A stretch of DNA of 64,000 nt from Amphritea balenae (lineage in GTDB: Bacteria; Pseudomonadota; Gammaproteobacteria; Pseudomonadales; Balneatricaceae), in contig NZ_RQXV01000003.1 of NCBI RefSeq assembly GCF_003858655.1, forward strand, positions 186,001 to 250,000. Reading direction: 5' to 3'. Shown here piece by piece: positions 15,470 through 24,616 of the stretch. Below the pieces are notes generated by a model that did not search any database, was not told the DNA's origin, and saw only the letters and a program-made list of their open reading frames with translations. Numbering within the stretch: the first letter of the stretch is position 1; each line of letters opens with the position of its first letter. The position numbers and the translations under genes were made by a program.

Positions 15470-15674
15470 GTGCCTGAAACATGTCAAATCACCTCAATCA
15501 AAGCAGCTAAATCTGGCAACACGCTTAATAGTGCCAACTTCACTACCCTGCTTATTTTTGCCCCATATCACACAACTGATTTTTTTTATCGTTCGCCCCT
15601 TGTATCAAAGGCCTCAGCTATGCCAAGGTGTGAACATAATTTAAGTACACTCTTTACATCTTTAGGAGAGACCT

Positions 15675-15914
15675 ATGCCATACAACGACAATATCCAGGA
15701 AGAGATCAACATGCTGATCCGGTTCAGCCAGACTAGCGATCACCAAGGCCTTAAGGTTCGTAATGATGCTTCACCGGAACTGGTTACAGCGACCCGCCGC
15801 CTGTTTGATAAAGACCTGATCACACAGATGGATGGTGGATACCTGACACCTCTGGGTCACGAAGCTGCCGATCAGGCTCATGCCCTGTTAAACATCCTGA
15901 ATGCAAAGAAGTAA
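15675..15914 (+). CDS. TIGR02647 family small protein
   Basis: Conserved 79-residue protein of the TIGR02647 family, found mainly in Pseudomonas and marine gammaproteobacteria; function unknown. The C-terminal pattern RRLFDKDLITQMDGGYLTPL followed by LGHEAADQAHALLNIL matches the family. It looks like a small winged-helix-like fold, and DNA binding is possible but unproven. A clear AGGAGA ribosome binding site precedes the ATG. It begins a three-gene run with the 2OG oxygenase (9-bp gap) and the SGNH hydrolase. Confidence 0.88.
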   Translation: MPYNDNIQEEINMLIRFSQTSDHQGLKVRNDASPELVTATRRLFDKDLITQMDGGYLTPLGHEAADQAHALLNILNAKK

Positions 15915-15923
15915 GCCCCTGCT

Positions 15924-16586
15924 ATGCAACAGCCAGAGATTCTGATTGAGGATATCAATGTCTGGGAAACCCAGATGTTTACCCTGCAAAACCCACTTCA
16001 CGCGAATATAAAGCAGCCGCTGCTGGAACTGATTTATCAATTACGTGACGGCCAACAGCAAGCAATAGAAAGTGAGGTTGCACCTACCGCTAAGCATGCT
16101 TTATATGAAAGCACTCTGGATCTGCTACAACGTCAGGAACCTGTGATACAGGAACTGCGGGAATTCACTGAAGATATGCTGACCATGGTGGCCAGCTCAG
16201 TTAATCAGCCGTTCTGGCCGGAAGGTGCTGAAGCAAAAGCTGACATCGTCGAATCCTGGTTCCATGTCACTGAGAATGGTGGTTACCATGATACCCATGC
16301 TCATCCTAACTGTTCATGGTGTGGTATCTACTATGTCGATGCCGGTGATTGCGATATCAGTAGTCGCAACGGCATTAACCGTTTCTACGATCCTCGCCAC
16401 GGAGCCGATCAATACCTTGATGCGGGTACCGCTTATCTGAACAGTACCGGCAGCTGGGATTTCGAAGCGGTCGATGGCCAGATGGTGATATTCCCCTCTT
16501 ACCTTAAGCACGCGGCAATGCCCTATTTCAGTCAGAAAGACAGGGTTATAATCGCCTTCAACAGCCAGATCCATTTTCAGGAGTAG
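15924..16586 (+). CDS. 2OG-Fe(II) oxygenase family protein (TIGR02466-like)
   Basis: Predicted Fe(II)/2-oxoglutarate-dependent dioxygenase. The C-terminal double-stranded beta-helix region contains ESWFHV, the iron-binding stretch YHDTHAHPNCSWCGIYYVDA (His-x-x-His and following), FPSYLKHAAMPY with the distal His, and the 2OG-binding Arg in KDRVIIAFN. This agrees with the family that covers about 200-220-residue stand-alone proteins of unknown substrate. The N-terminal 100 residues are helical. It follows the TIGR02647 gene closely, so the two are likely cotranscribed. Confidence 0.82.
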   Translation: MQQPEILIEDINVWETQMFTLQNPLHANIKQPLLELIYQLRDGQQQAIESEVAPTAKHALYESTLDLLQRQEPVIQELREFTEDMLTMVASSVNQPFWPEGAEAKADIVESWFHVTENGGYHDTHAHPNCSWCGIYYVDAGDCDISSRNGINRFYDPRHGADQYLDAGTAYLNSTGSWDFEAVDGQMVIFPSYLKHAAMPYFSQKDRVIIAFNSQIHFQE

Positions 16587-16620
16587 CACTAATATTAGCT
16601 CCCTGTAGCAGGAGGTCAGG

Positions 16621-17262
16621 ATGAAACAGGTACTTGTGTACGCCGATTCACTCAGCTGGGGAATCATTCCTGATTCCCGCCAGCGTTTCTCCTTTGAGCA
16701 ACGCTGGCCTGGCCACCTTGAAAATCTGATCAACCATACTGACAAGTCAATACGCATCATAGAAGATTGCCTTAACGGCAGGCGCACCGTACTTGATGAT
16801 CCTTTCAAACCCGGAAGAAACGGATTAGAGGGGCTACAGCAACGTATCGAGATCAATAGCCCGCTCAGTTTAATAATAATTATGCTGGGTAATAATGACT
16901 TTCAAAGCCCACATAGCTTTACTGCCGCTGAAGCGGCGCAAGGCGTTGCCAGCCTGGTTAATAGTATCCGCCAGGCGCCTGTAGAGCCCGGCATGCTGGC
17001 ACCTGATATTTTACTCATCTGCCCACCTCCCATTATTGAGCCCAAAGGGGTTATTGCCGCCAAGTTTCGTGGCGCAGAAATAAAATGGAAAGGTTTTGAT
17101 AGCGCCCTGAAACAAATTTCAAAGCAGCTCAATTGTTATTACTTCGATGCAGGTGAACATATCAGTGCCAGCAAAGTCGACGGTATTCACTTAGATCTGG
17201 AACAGCATCAGCGGCTGGCTGAAGCCCTGAATCCAGTCGTAAAGAATCTGCTAAACCTATGA
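16621..17262 (+). CDS. SGNH/GDSL hydrolase family protein
   Basis: Esterase or acyl-hydrolase of the SGNH fold. Block I reads YADSLSWGI (Ser10), where most members have YGDSLTWG, so Gly is replaced by Ala. Block III is MLGNNDFQ (Gly/Asn of the oxyanion hole) and block V is VDGIHLD, with the catalytic Asp and His. The closest look is to the arylesterase/acyltransferase group. 213 residues and no signal peptide, so cytoplasmic. A strong AGGAGGTCAGG precedes the start. Third gene of the run after the 2OG oxygenase. Substrate unknown. Confidence 0.82.
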   Translation: MKQVLVYADSLSWGIIPDSRQRFSFEQRWPGHLENLINHTDKSIRIIEDCLNGRRTVLDDPFKPGRNGLEGLQQRIEINSPLSLIIIMLGNNDFQSPHSFTAAEAAQGVASLVNSIRQAPVEPGMLAPDILLICPPPIIEPKGVIAAKFRGAEIKWKGFDSALKQISKQLNCYYFDAGEHISASKVDGIHLDLEQHQRLAEALNPVVKNLLNL

Positions 17263-17362
17263 TGTCTCAATCTTTTACCGTACAAGTGGAACTTTATGGC
17301 TATATAAATATCCACTTAAGCGACCAGCGATATAGTTATTACAGTTAAATTAAAGGAATACG

Positions 17363-17869
17363 ATGCTAGATTCACTCCAACGTTTTGTTCGCAGCTACTG
17401 GTACTGGCTTGCAATTATTGCAACAGGCCTGGCCATGGAAGCGGTGGCGCTCTATTTTCAGTACGCTCTTGGCTACGGCCCCTGCGTTCTTTGTATCCAT
17501 GTTCGCATCTGGGTGATGGCCTTTATCATTCTGGCAACCTTAGGACTACTGCTGCGCAATAGCCGTCCTGCCATTATCAGCATCAGTGGACTAACTGTTA
17601 TTGCAGCCTTAGGTCTGGCAGAGCGTTCCTGGATGACTTTTGCCATAGAGCGTAATTTAATAGAAGGCAGCTGCACTATGGGCTCAGGCTTACCTGACTG
17701 GTTCGCACTGGACCGATGGTTTCCGGCAGTATTTGAACCCTGGGAGCTGTGTGGCTGGACCCCTGAGTTACTGTTCGGTATCACTATGGCGGAAGGGTTG
17801 CTAGTGTTTTCTGCCATCGCGCTGTGCAGTACTATATTCGCAACTTACACATTCATAAGGAAAGCCTGA
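17363..17869 (+). CDS. dsbB: Disulfide bond formation protein DsbB
   Basis: Inner-membrane quinone-linked oxidase that reoxidises periplasmic DsbA. Four membrane helices are apparent. The first periplasmic Cys pair is CVLC (41-44) and the second is Cys104 and Cys130, the same spacing as E. coli DsbB. At 168 residues it is full length. It stands alone, with a GGAATACG purine stretch before the ATG. Confidence 0.95.
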   Translation: MLDSLQRFVRSYWYWLAIIATGLAMEAVALYFQYALGYGPCVLCIHVRIWVMAFIILATLGLLLRNSRPAIISISGLTVIAALGLAERSWMTFAIERNLIEGSCTMGSGLPDWFALDRWFPAVFEPWELCGWTPELLFGITMAEGLLVFSAIALCSTIFATYTFIRKA

Positions 17870-18072
17870 ATTAAGCTGTCATTCAGGCTTTAGAGTCATA
17901 TACTGTATACAGCAAGTGATGTACTACAGAACACTGTAAACAGTATTTGAAGTGTTTGTACATTAGCTATGCCAAAGGGATGTGGGCATTCGGCGCTGAT
18001 TTGTCAGGCATTATTTTTAAACGCCTGACAGCTGTAACCAGATACAGATTAATAAAGCAGAAATCTGCTTAT

Positions 18073-19050
18073 ATGAATGGATTCATCAGACTCATGAAGG
18101 ACAGCAAGATCGTCTTCTTCGGCCCGGTAGGCGCCGGCAAAACAACTGCAATCAAATCTCTCTGTGGTACAACCGCGTTATCCACCGATGTTCAGGCTTC
18201 AGACAGCACCCAACGAGCCAAACGTAAGACAACCGTAGCGATGGACTATGCCCTGTTCGAAGAAGCAGGACGGCGTATACACCTTTATGGCACACCGGGT
18301 CAGGAACGCTTTCGCTTTATGTGGGAGTTAATCGCTACTGAGTTAGCACATGACAGTAGCGGCCATATACTCCTGCTGGATAACGCCCGAAATCATCCCA
18401 GACAGGATCTTGAATTTTATCTGAGCAACTTCCTCGAACACTATCAGAACAAGCCCCTTATCATAGCTGTGACCGGCAGCGATCTGGTTCACACGCCAAC
18501 ACAAGCAGACTATGCTGGCTGGTTAACTGAGTTAAATATCAAAGCACCGGTGTTCTTTATTGATGCCCGCAATCCTGAGGATGTCCATTTTCTGATTGAT
18601 GAAATCGTACAACCTCCTCATCCTGTTACATCAGGTAGCGATAAAATAACGGTTCAAGAGGAGGTACAACATACTGAACAGATTATCCGTCAAGCTAAAC
18701 TGAACAAGCGGTTTACCAGCGAACTAATGCAAGATATCGAGCAACTTCCTGCCGTCAATGGCGTCGCCTTGATCAATGGACAAGGTAAAACAGAGTACTC
18801 AAGTCTGACCACTCCACAGCTAAAAGAACTTAAGCACTTCACTCAGAACATTACCCCCTTACTGGATAAAGTTGATGACTTTGACGGTATCGATACCATC
18901 ACACTAGATACCGAAGCCGATGGCTACTTTTCCGTACTGATAGCCGATCATCGACTATTAGGCGTGCACTGTACCGATCAGATTACTATGTTAATGCTTA
19001 AGCAGGAGATTAATAATCTGATGCAGTGGAGTCGCTATACTCCAGCCTGA
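18073..19050 (+). CDS. Ras-like small GTPase fused to a roadblock/LC7-like domain
   Basis: The N-terminal half (residues about 10-180 from the start used here) is a bacterial small GTPase of the COG2229 type: P-loop GPVGAGKTT (17-25), a switch II-like YGTPGQERF (72-80), and TGSD (134-137) in place of NKxD. The C-terminal third (about 212-325) looks like a roadblock/LC7 domain, with LMQDIEQLPAVNGVALINGQ matching its first helix and strand. In other bacteria such GTPases and their roadblock regulators are usually separate proteins, for example MglA and MglB. The frame extends upstream to a TTG at 17947, but that part lacks protein-like conservation features. The roles are probably polarity or motility control, by analogy only. 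Confidence 0.8.
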   Translation: MNGFIRLMKDSKIVFFGPVGAGKTTAIKSLCGTTALSTDVQASDSTQRAKRKTTVAMDYALFEEAGRRIHLYGTPGQERFRFMWELIATELAHDSSGHILLLDNARNHPRQDLEFYLSNFLEHYQNKPLIIAVTGSDLVHTPTQADYAGWLTELNIKAPVFFIDARNPEDVHFLIDEIVQPPHPVTSGSDKITVQEEVQHTEQIIRQAKLNKRFTSELMQDIEQLPAVNGVALINGQGKTEYSSLTTPQLKELKHFTQNITPLLDKVDDFDGIDTITLDTEADGYFSVLIADHRLLGVHCTDQITMLMLKQEINNLMQWSRYTPA

Positions 19051-19067
19051 TAACCCTGCTTATAAAC

Positions 19068-19092
19068 AGGCTGACATTTTATCCGTCAGCCT
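19068..19092 (+). terminator. Hairpin after the GTPase gene
   Basis: AGGCTGAC, 9-nt loop, GTCAGCCT. No T-tract follows, so it is a weak candidate. Confidence 0.35.
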
Positions 19093-19254
19093 ATCGCACC
19101 AGCCCATAACGCTCACCTAGGAAGCCAGCTGAAAGTAGCTCGCCTTATTTTTTTATTTTCTATTATTGCCACAACGAGCTGTGACTCGGTACAATCCGCA
19201 ACCAATTTGGTTTTAACCATTTTAATTTATAGCAATTAGCAGCGGAGAATAGAG

Positions 19255-19458
19255 ATGCGTCTGGCTGAAATGGAAAGTATTGCAATGACGATCTGCATTA
19301 CAATATTTGCAGGCTATATATTTTTCATCATCTACGATCTGGCTAAGAAATCTAATGCCGGTAAGTTTGGTACCGCTGTGCTGTTTTTTGCGTTAGGACT
19401 TGGCTTAGCTGCTTTCCTGATAAAAAGCGTTGTCGTTGGGATGCTGGAAGGCGCCTAA
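19255..19458 (+). CDS. DUF2788 family small membrane protein
   Basis: 67-residue protein with two membrane helices (about 10-29 and 40-62) joined by the conserved basic loop DLAKKSNAGKFGT, which is the DUF2788 signature. Function unknown in the family, but it is conserved in Pseudomonas and marine gammaproteobacteria. The start has a purine-rich AGCGGAGAATAGAG upstream. A single gene between the GTPase gene and the convergent HugZ-like gene. Confidence 0.88.
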   Translation: MRLAEMESIAMTICITIFAGYIFFIIYDLAKKSNAGKFGTAVLFFALGLGLAAFLIKSVVVGMLEGA

Positions 19459-19590
19459 GATACATACACCTCAATAGATACATGCTCCTCAATATAAGTC
19501 GCCTGAATAAAAGCGCCGGCGATAAAAGGCACCTTAGAGGGCCTCTTCCTGAATTCATTCACAAAGCTAGTTCACAATTAGCGCTTTAGT

Positions 19591-20100
19591 TCAGCCCCCT
19601 TCTAGCTTATCCGCCGTTATCGGCTGTAACTCAAAACCAGGCAGCGCAACCCGAAAAGCCCTGCCAAAACCGATAACGAAACGCCCTGTATCGGGGGATA
19701 ATCTGAACAGATGAAAGTCCGGCAGCGTACGTAACAACGCAACCGTATCACCATGACGTTGCTGATACAGATCCAGCAACCGGCTCTGTTCTTCGGTTTC
19801 AGGTTTTACCTTTACCGCCTGACACTGAAGCGTCAGTCGGGTGCGAGCAAACAGGTTCCGGCTTTTCTCTTCATCTTCAATGAGCATAACGCCTACTGTC
19901 GGATGCGCTATTAAATTTGCAGTATGGCCGGCCAGTTCGCTAATCAAAATATAAAAATCACCATCCTCATATAAAAACGGCGTATAGCTGGCTTCAGGCC
20001 CCCTTTCCCCCTGACTGGCTAACTGAACAGACCGACAGGAGGACAGCAACTCTGCCAATATCAAATTAGCCCCATCTTGCTGTTGTTCATCCGTATTCAT
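19591..20100 (-). CDS. HugZ/pyridoxamine-phosphate-oxidase-like split-barrel protein
   Basis: Flavin- or heme-binding split-barrel protein resembling the N-terminal part of HugZ-family heme-utilisation proteins. Visible are the barrel strands SVQLASQGERGPEASYTPF, the DGDFYILISELAGHTANL segment typical of the family, and PTVGVMLIEDEEKSRNLFAR. The C-terminal RFVIGFGRAF matches HugZ-like members. At 169 residues it is shorter than full HugZ proteins, which carry an extra heme-binding domain. Cytoplasmic. Whether it acts on heme is uncertain. Confidence 0.75.
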   Translation of the reverse strand: MNTDEQQQDGANLILAELLSSCRSVQLASQGERGPEASYTPFLYEDGDFYILISELAGHTANLIAHPTVGVMLIEDEEKSRNLFARTRLTLQCQAVKVKPETEEQSRLLDLYQQRHGDTVALLRTLPDFHLFRLSPDTGRFVIGFGRAFRVALPGFELQPITADKLEGG

Positions 20101-20190
20101 AACTTATCCAGCCCAATCAAACATGATCCAATTTTCATGTATCAATATACTCCAGCTCCGCTATTCACGTATAATTGTCGGCGTATTTAA

Positions 20191-21054
<864 letters not shown>

Positions 21055-21062
21055 TCCCTCCG

Positions 21063-21094
21063 GCTGCGATATGACAACATATCGCAGCTTTTTT
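21063..21094 (+). terminator. Rho-independent terminator after kdsA
   Basis: GCTGCGATATG, loop ACAA, CATATCGCAGC followed by a T6 run. Confidence 0.92.
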
Positions 21095-21208
21095 CCTCAA
21101 CTCAATGATTACCTGTCGTTTTGACAGTTCTGATGCTTAACTCTGAGCGCGGCTTCCTCTATTATCGACTTAAATCGCACAGGATTTATCGATTCAGGAC
21201 GCTCAGGT

Positions 21209-23191
21209 ATGGCAACGACTAATGAACCTATCTATGACGGTCTGGCACCGGATCAGATAATTGGCCCAGAACATCACCAGTTCAAACTGACTGCCCAGTT
21301 AAAAACCACCCGTTTTGGCCAGCTTTGGCAGGCGGAAGATCAGGCAACCAGTACATCCGTACCCGTCACACTGCAAATATTTGACCCCCGGTTACTTAAA
21401 CATCAGGGTTTTATTGAATCAGCAAAAAAACATATTGTCCTGAGTAAAAAGTTTAAACACCCGCACCTGGCAGAATACTTTGGTATGTTTCGTCAGAAAG
21501 GCGTTTTATTGTTCTTTGCAACCGAGCTGATGGATGGCCTGACCCTGGAACAACTAATGACCAGCGGCCAGGCAAAAAAGCTCAAAGACAAACAAAAGAA
21601 AGGCCTGTTACAGCAGCTGGCCAATGCCATAGATACCGCCCATGCCGGGGCAGGACAACCACACCGGGCTCTCAGCCCTGAACTTATCTATATTAATAAA
21701 AAAGGTGGGGTCAAACTCAGCGGCTTTGCCTTCGATGAAGCGATGGTCATTGCAGGTGATCTTAACGACTCACCTTCTACGCATCTGGCCTATATGGCAC
21801 CCGAAGGCTTTCATCCTGCACCACTCACCACCCGGGCTGATATCTACTCTTTTGCCTGTATCATTTATCAGTTATTCAGTGGTAAACCACCCTTCAAAGC
21901 CTCAGATGATGAGATGGTAAGGGTACAGAAAGAGCTAAAAAAACCATCCTCATTGAGCCCGCCGCAATGGGAGGTATTACAAACGGCCTTTGCAACAGAT
22001 CCGATTGAACGCCCCGCTCAGGCCGCTGAACTGTTAAAGAACATTTTTGCTGTTGCGGATGATCCTGATGAAGACCCTGAACCATTAGCTGAAGAAACAA
22101 AACAGAGTAGAACTGGTCGTAGAATCGGAATGTTTACTCTACCCGACTGGAGTATCTCCGCTCTGATCTTCGTGTTTGGCTTTTTACTGGGCTTTGCTAT
22201 CGCATTCTTCTTAGGTTTACAAAATACCGATCAGGTAGAGCAAGCCCTCAATCAAACCCGCGCAGAACTTCAGCAGGTACAAAAAGATATAGCCGAATTA
22301 CAGGAAACGCTACGGCAAGAAAGAGACGAGCGCTCAGTTGAACTTAAACAGCTGCAAACTGAGCTAAAAAGCCGAACTGAAACCATGGATTCATTGCAAA
22401 AAGAGCTGGAGGAAATCAGGTTCGATGATGCAGATAAACTGACCGTTTTCACTGATCAGCTTGAGGATGGCTTTAAAGGCCCGCAGATGGTGATTATGCC
22501 CCGCAGTACCTTCACTATGGGCGACCAACAATTGATTGGTGATGATAATGAGCTACCGGCTCACTCGGTTACTATCAGCCATCGCTTTGCCTTGTCCCGC
22601 AATGAAGTCAGCTTTAATGATTATGACTATTACGCCCGTACCATGAGCAGACCTCTGCCTGATGATAATGGCTGGGGCCGGGGCAACCGACCTGTTATCA
22701 ATGTTAGCTGGAAAGAAGCCAAAGCCTACGCACAGTGGCTGGCACTGTTTACCGGCCAACCTTATCGCCTGCCAACAGAAGCGGAATGGGAGTATGTAGC
22801 CCGTGCAGGAACTGATACTAATTACTGGTGGGGTGATCAGCTTGAGCCTGAAAGAGCCGTATGTAGCGAGTGCGGTACTGAGTGGGATGGCCAAAAGACT
22901 GCACCGGTAGCCTCTTTTCCGGCAAATTCATGGGGCATTCATGATATGAACGGTAATGTCGACGAATGGGTCGAAGACTGTTATCAGGATTCCTACTTTA
23001 ATGCACCGGATGATGGATCAGCGATGATCGATGGTGACTGTAACTTCAGAGTAATGCGCGGCGGTTCATGGTTTGATATTAGCCGGGTAATCCGCTCCTC
23101 CAGTCGCTATCGCCACCCACCGGAAAGCACAAAAAATAGCTGGGGATTCAGAATAGCCCTGGACCTGTCAGACGATACAACTGAGGAATAG
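21209..23191 (+). CDS. Membrane pseudokinase fused to an FGE/sulfatase-modifying-factor domain
   Basis: 660 residues in four parts. A Ser/Thr-kinase fold (about 25-285) keeps structural landmarks (APEG at 197-200, D211 in ADIYSF) but lacks the catalytic ones: VPVTLQ replaces VAVK at the ATP-lysine site, HRALSPELI replaces HRDLKPEN, and SGF replaces DFG. It is therefore predicted inactive as a kinase. A membrane helix (about 315-336) and a coiled coil (about 342-415) follow. The C-terminal formylglycine-generating-enzyme-type domain (about 422-655) has RLPTEAEWEYVARAG and MRGGSWFD. The kinase half is predicted cytoplasmic and the FGE-like half periplasmic. First gene of an operon with DUF4139 and DTW genes. 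The role is unknown; scaffold or sensor functions are inferred. Confidence 0.85.
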   Translation: MATTNEPIYDGLAPDQIIGPEHHQFKLTAQLKTTRFGQLWQAEDQATSTSVPVTLQIFDPRLLKHQGFIESAKKHIVLSKKFKHPHLAEYFGMFRQKGVLLFFATELMDGLTLEQLMTSGQAKKLKDKQKKGLLQQLANAIDTAHAGAGQPHRALSPELIYINKKGGVKLSGFAFDEAMVIAGDLNDSPSTHLAYMAPEGFHPAPLTTRADIYSFACIIYQLFSGKPPFKASDDEMVRVQKELKKPSSLSPPQWEVLQTAFATDPIERPAQAAELLKNIFAVADDPDEDPEPLAEETKQSRTGRRIGMFTLPDWSISALIFVFGFLLGFAIAFFLGLQNTDQVEQALNQTRAELQQVQKDIAELQETLRQERDERSVELKQLQTELKSRTETMDSLQKELEEIRFDDADKLTVFTDQLEDGFKGPQMVIMPRSTFTMGDQQLIGDDNELPAHSVTISHRFALSRNEVSFNDYDYYARTMSRPLPDDNGWGRGNRPVINVSWKEAKAYAQWLALFTGQPYRLPTEAEWEYVARAGTDTNYWWGDQLEPERAVCSECGTEWDGQKTAPVASFPANSWGIHDMNGNVDEWVEDCYQDSYFNAPDDGSAMIDGDCNFRVMRGGSWFDISRVIRSSSRYRHPPESTKNSWGFRIALDLSDDTTEE

Positions 23192-23194
23192 TTG

Positions 23195-24616
23195 ATGATA
23201 CAGACAGTCGATATCAAATATTTATGCCCGGCAATAATAGTGCTCGGCAGCCTGTTACAAATAAGTTCGGTACAGGGCGCTCCACTGCGAGTCGATGCTG
23301 ACAAACAGCAGGGCTTAAGCATAACCCTTTACAATCAGGATCTGGGGCTGGTCCGTGATGTACGTAATCTTCCTCCAATCAATCAGGACCAAACCCTCTA
23401 TATAGAAGATGTCAGTCATCAGATAATGAGTGAAACCCTGCAAATTGAAAATGCAGGAAAAGTGCTTGAGCAGAATCTTAATAACAACCTGATATCCACC
23501 AGCGCCTTGCTTAAAGCTTATATAGGCAAACCACTTCAACTAGCCAGATTTAACAGCGTCAGTGGCACTGAAACTATCACCGATGCCCGCCTGCTCAGCG
23601 TTCAGGGTAATCAGGCAGTAGTAGAACATCAGGGCCGTATAGAGACCCTCCCGGTCAATCAGCAGGGCTGGCGCTTTATCTTTCCTAAGCTTCCTGAAGG
23701 AATGCAGGCACGCCCAAGCCTAGAAATACGCTCACAGGGAACCAAAAAGGCCGGCGAAGCAGTACTCACCTATCTGACCCGCGGTTTAAACTGGCAGATG
23801 GATTATGCGTTAGTACTCCAACAAGAAGGGACGCAACTTAGCTTAGATGGCATGGCAACCTTGCGTAACCAAACCGGAGTAGATTTCAAAAACAGCCAGA
23901 TTCTGTTGATGGCCGGTCAGGTCAATCAGCCACCCAGAGTAATGCAGCAACGTTTCAAAGCTGAAGCGATGTTGGCTGATGCAGCGCCCCGTGGCGGTTC
24001 ACCTGAAGCATTTCAGGACTATCAACTTTATCGTTTACCACAACAGGCTAGTCTTCTTAATGGCCAGACCAAGCAAGTTAGCCTGATTAGTGCTGAGCAG
24101 ATAAATTCCAGTAAGTCTTACCATTACCGTTTTCCGGTTTTTCCATCCTTAGATAGACAATCCTACGACCAGAAGCCGGATATAAAAGTCAGTTTTGAAA
24201 ACAAAGCCAGTGATGGGCTGGGATTTCCATTGCCTGCGGGCACCGCCCGGGTATTCAGCCCTGATAGTGAAGGCTTACGCCACTTTATCGGCAGCGCCCA
24301 GATTCGCCATACCAGCAAAGGTCAGAAGGTAGAACTGGCCGTCGGTAAAGCCTTTGATATTACAATCAAACGACGTCAGACCGAATTCAAGAAAAACTAC
24401 GATAGTCACCTGGTAACGCAAGAAATCACGCTCCTGAACAGCCGTAAACAGGGCGCTACCGTTAACCTGAACGCTGACTTCAGTCAGCCATGGAAAATAC
24501 GCGACAGTAATCATCCGTTTACCAAAATCAATGCTAGCCAGAACCGCTGGCAGATCGAGGTACCAGGCGAAGGTCAGGTCACTCTAAGGTTTAAAGCAGA
24601 GCTTACTAAGCGCTGA
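23195..24616 (+). CDS. DUF4139 domain-containing secreted protein
   Basis: Exported protein of 473 residues with an N-terminal hydrophobic signal (about residues 10-28, ending SVQGA). The body matches DUF4139 proteins: VTLYNQDLGLV-like ITLYNQDLGLVRDVRNLP near the N-terminus, the LTYLTRGLNWQMDYALVL core, and a C-terminal beta-rich region with EITLLNSRKQGATVNL. Function unknown. The ATG at 23195, four bases past the pseudokinase stop, is preferred, with GAGGAATAG upstream; the frame also includes a TTG at 23192. The stop overlaps the next gene's ATG (TGATG). Confidence 0.85.
   Translation: MIQTVDIKYLCPAIIVLGSLLQISSVQGAPLRVDADKQQGLSITLYNQDLGLVRDVRNLPPINQDQTLYIEDVSHQIMSETLQIENAGKVLEQNLNNNLISTSALLKAYIGKPLQLARFNSVSGTETITDARLLSVQGNQAVVEHQGRIETLPVNQQGWRFIFPKLPEGMQARPSLEIRSQGTKKAGEAVLTYLTRGLNWQMDYALVLQQEGTQLSLDGMATLRNQTGVDFKNSQILLMAGQVNQPPRVMQQRFKAEAMLADAAPRGGSPEAFQDYQLYRLPQQASLLNGQTKQVSLISAEQINSSKSYHYRFPVFPSLDRQSYDQKPDIKVSFENKASDGLGFPLPAGTARVFSPDSEGLRHFIGSAQIRHTSKGQKVELAVGKAFDITIKRRQTEFKKNYDSHLVTQEITLLNSRKQGATVNLNADFSQPWKIRDSNHPFTKINASQNRWQIEVPGEGQVTLRFKAELTKR

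Larger units (their letters stand above)
14679..15475 (+). repeat. rtT-like tandem repeats after tRNA-Tyr (about 4.5 units)
   Basis: Five occurrences of AATCC(A)CCCCCC, the tRNA-Tyr 3' end, start at 14679, 14857, 15038, 15227 and 15408 (spacing 178, 181, 189, 181). Each is followed by CGATACGAAACAGCC at 14705, 14883, 15063, 15242 and 15432, by a hairpin with a T-tract, and by a shared block with GACGTGGTTCGAGCC and a TTGCGC/GCGCAA hairpin. Copy 4 lacks the ACCACC and part of the ATCGAA after the C tract. The layout and the 178-bp period match the E. coli tyrT rtT repeats, which also contain about 19 bp of the tRNA-Tyr 3' end. Any product is inferred; the long ORFs across this region are repeat artefacts. 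Confidence 0.88.
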
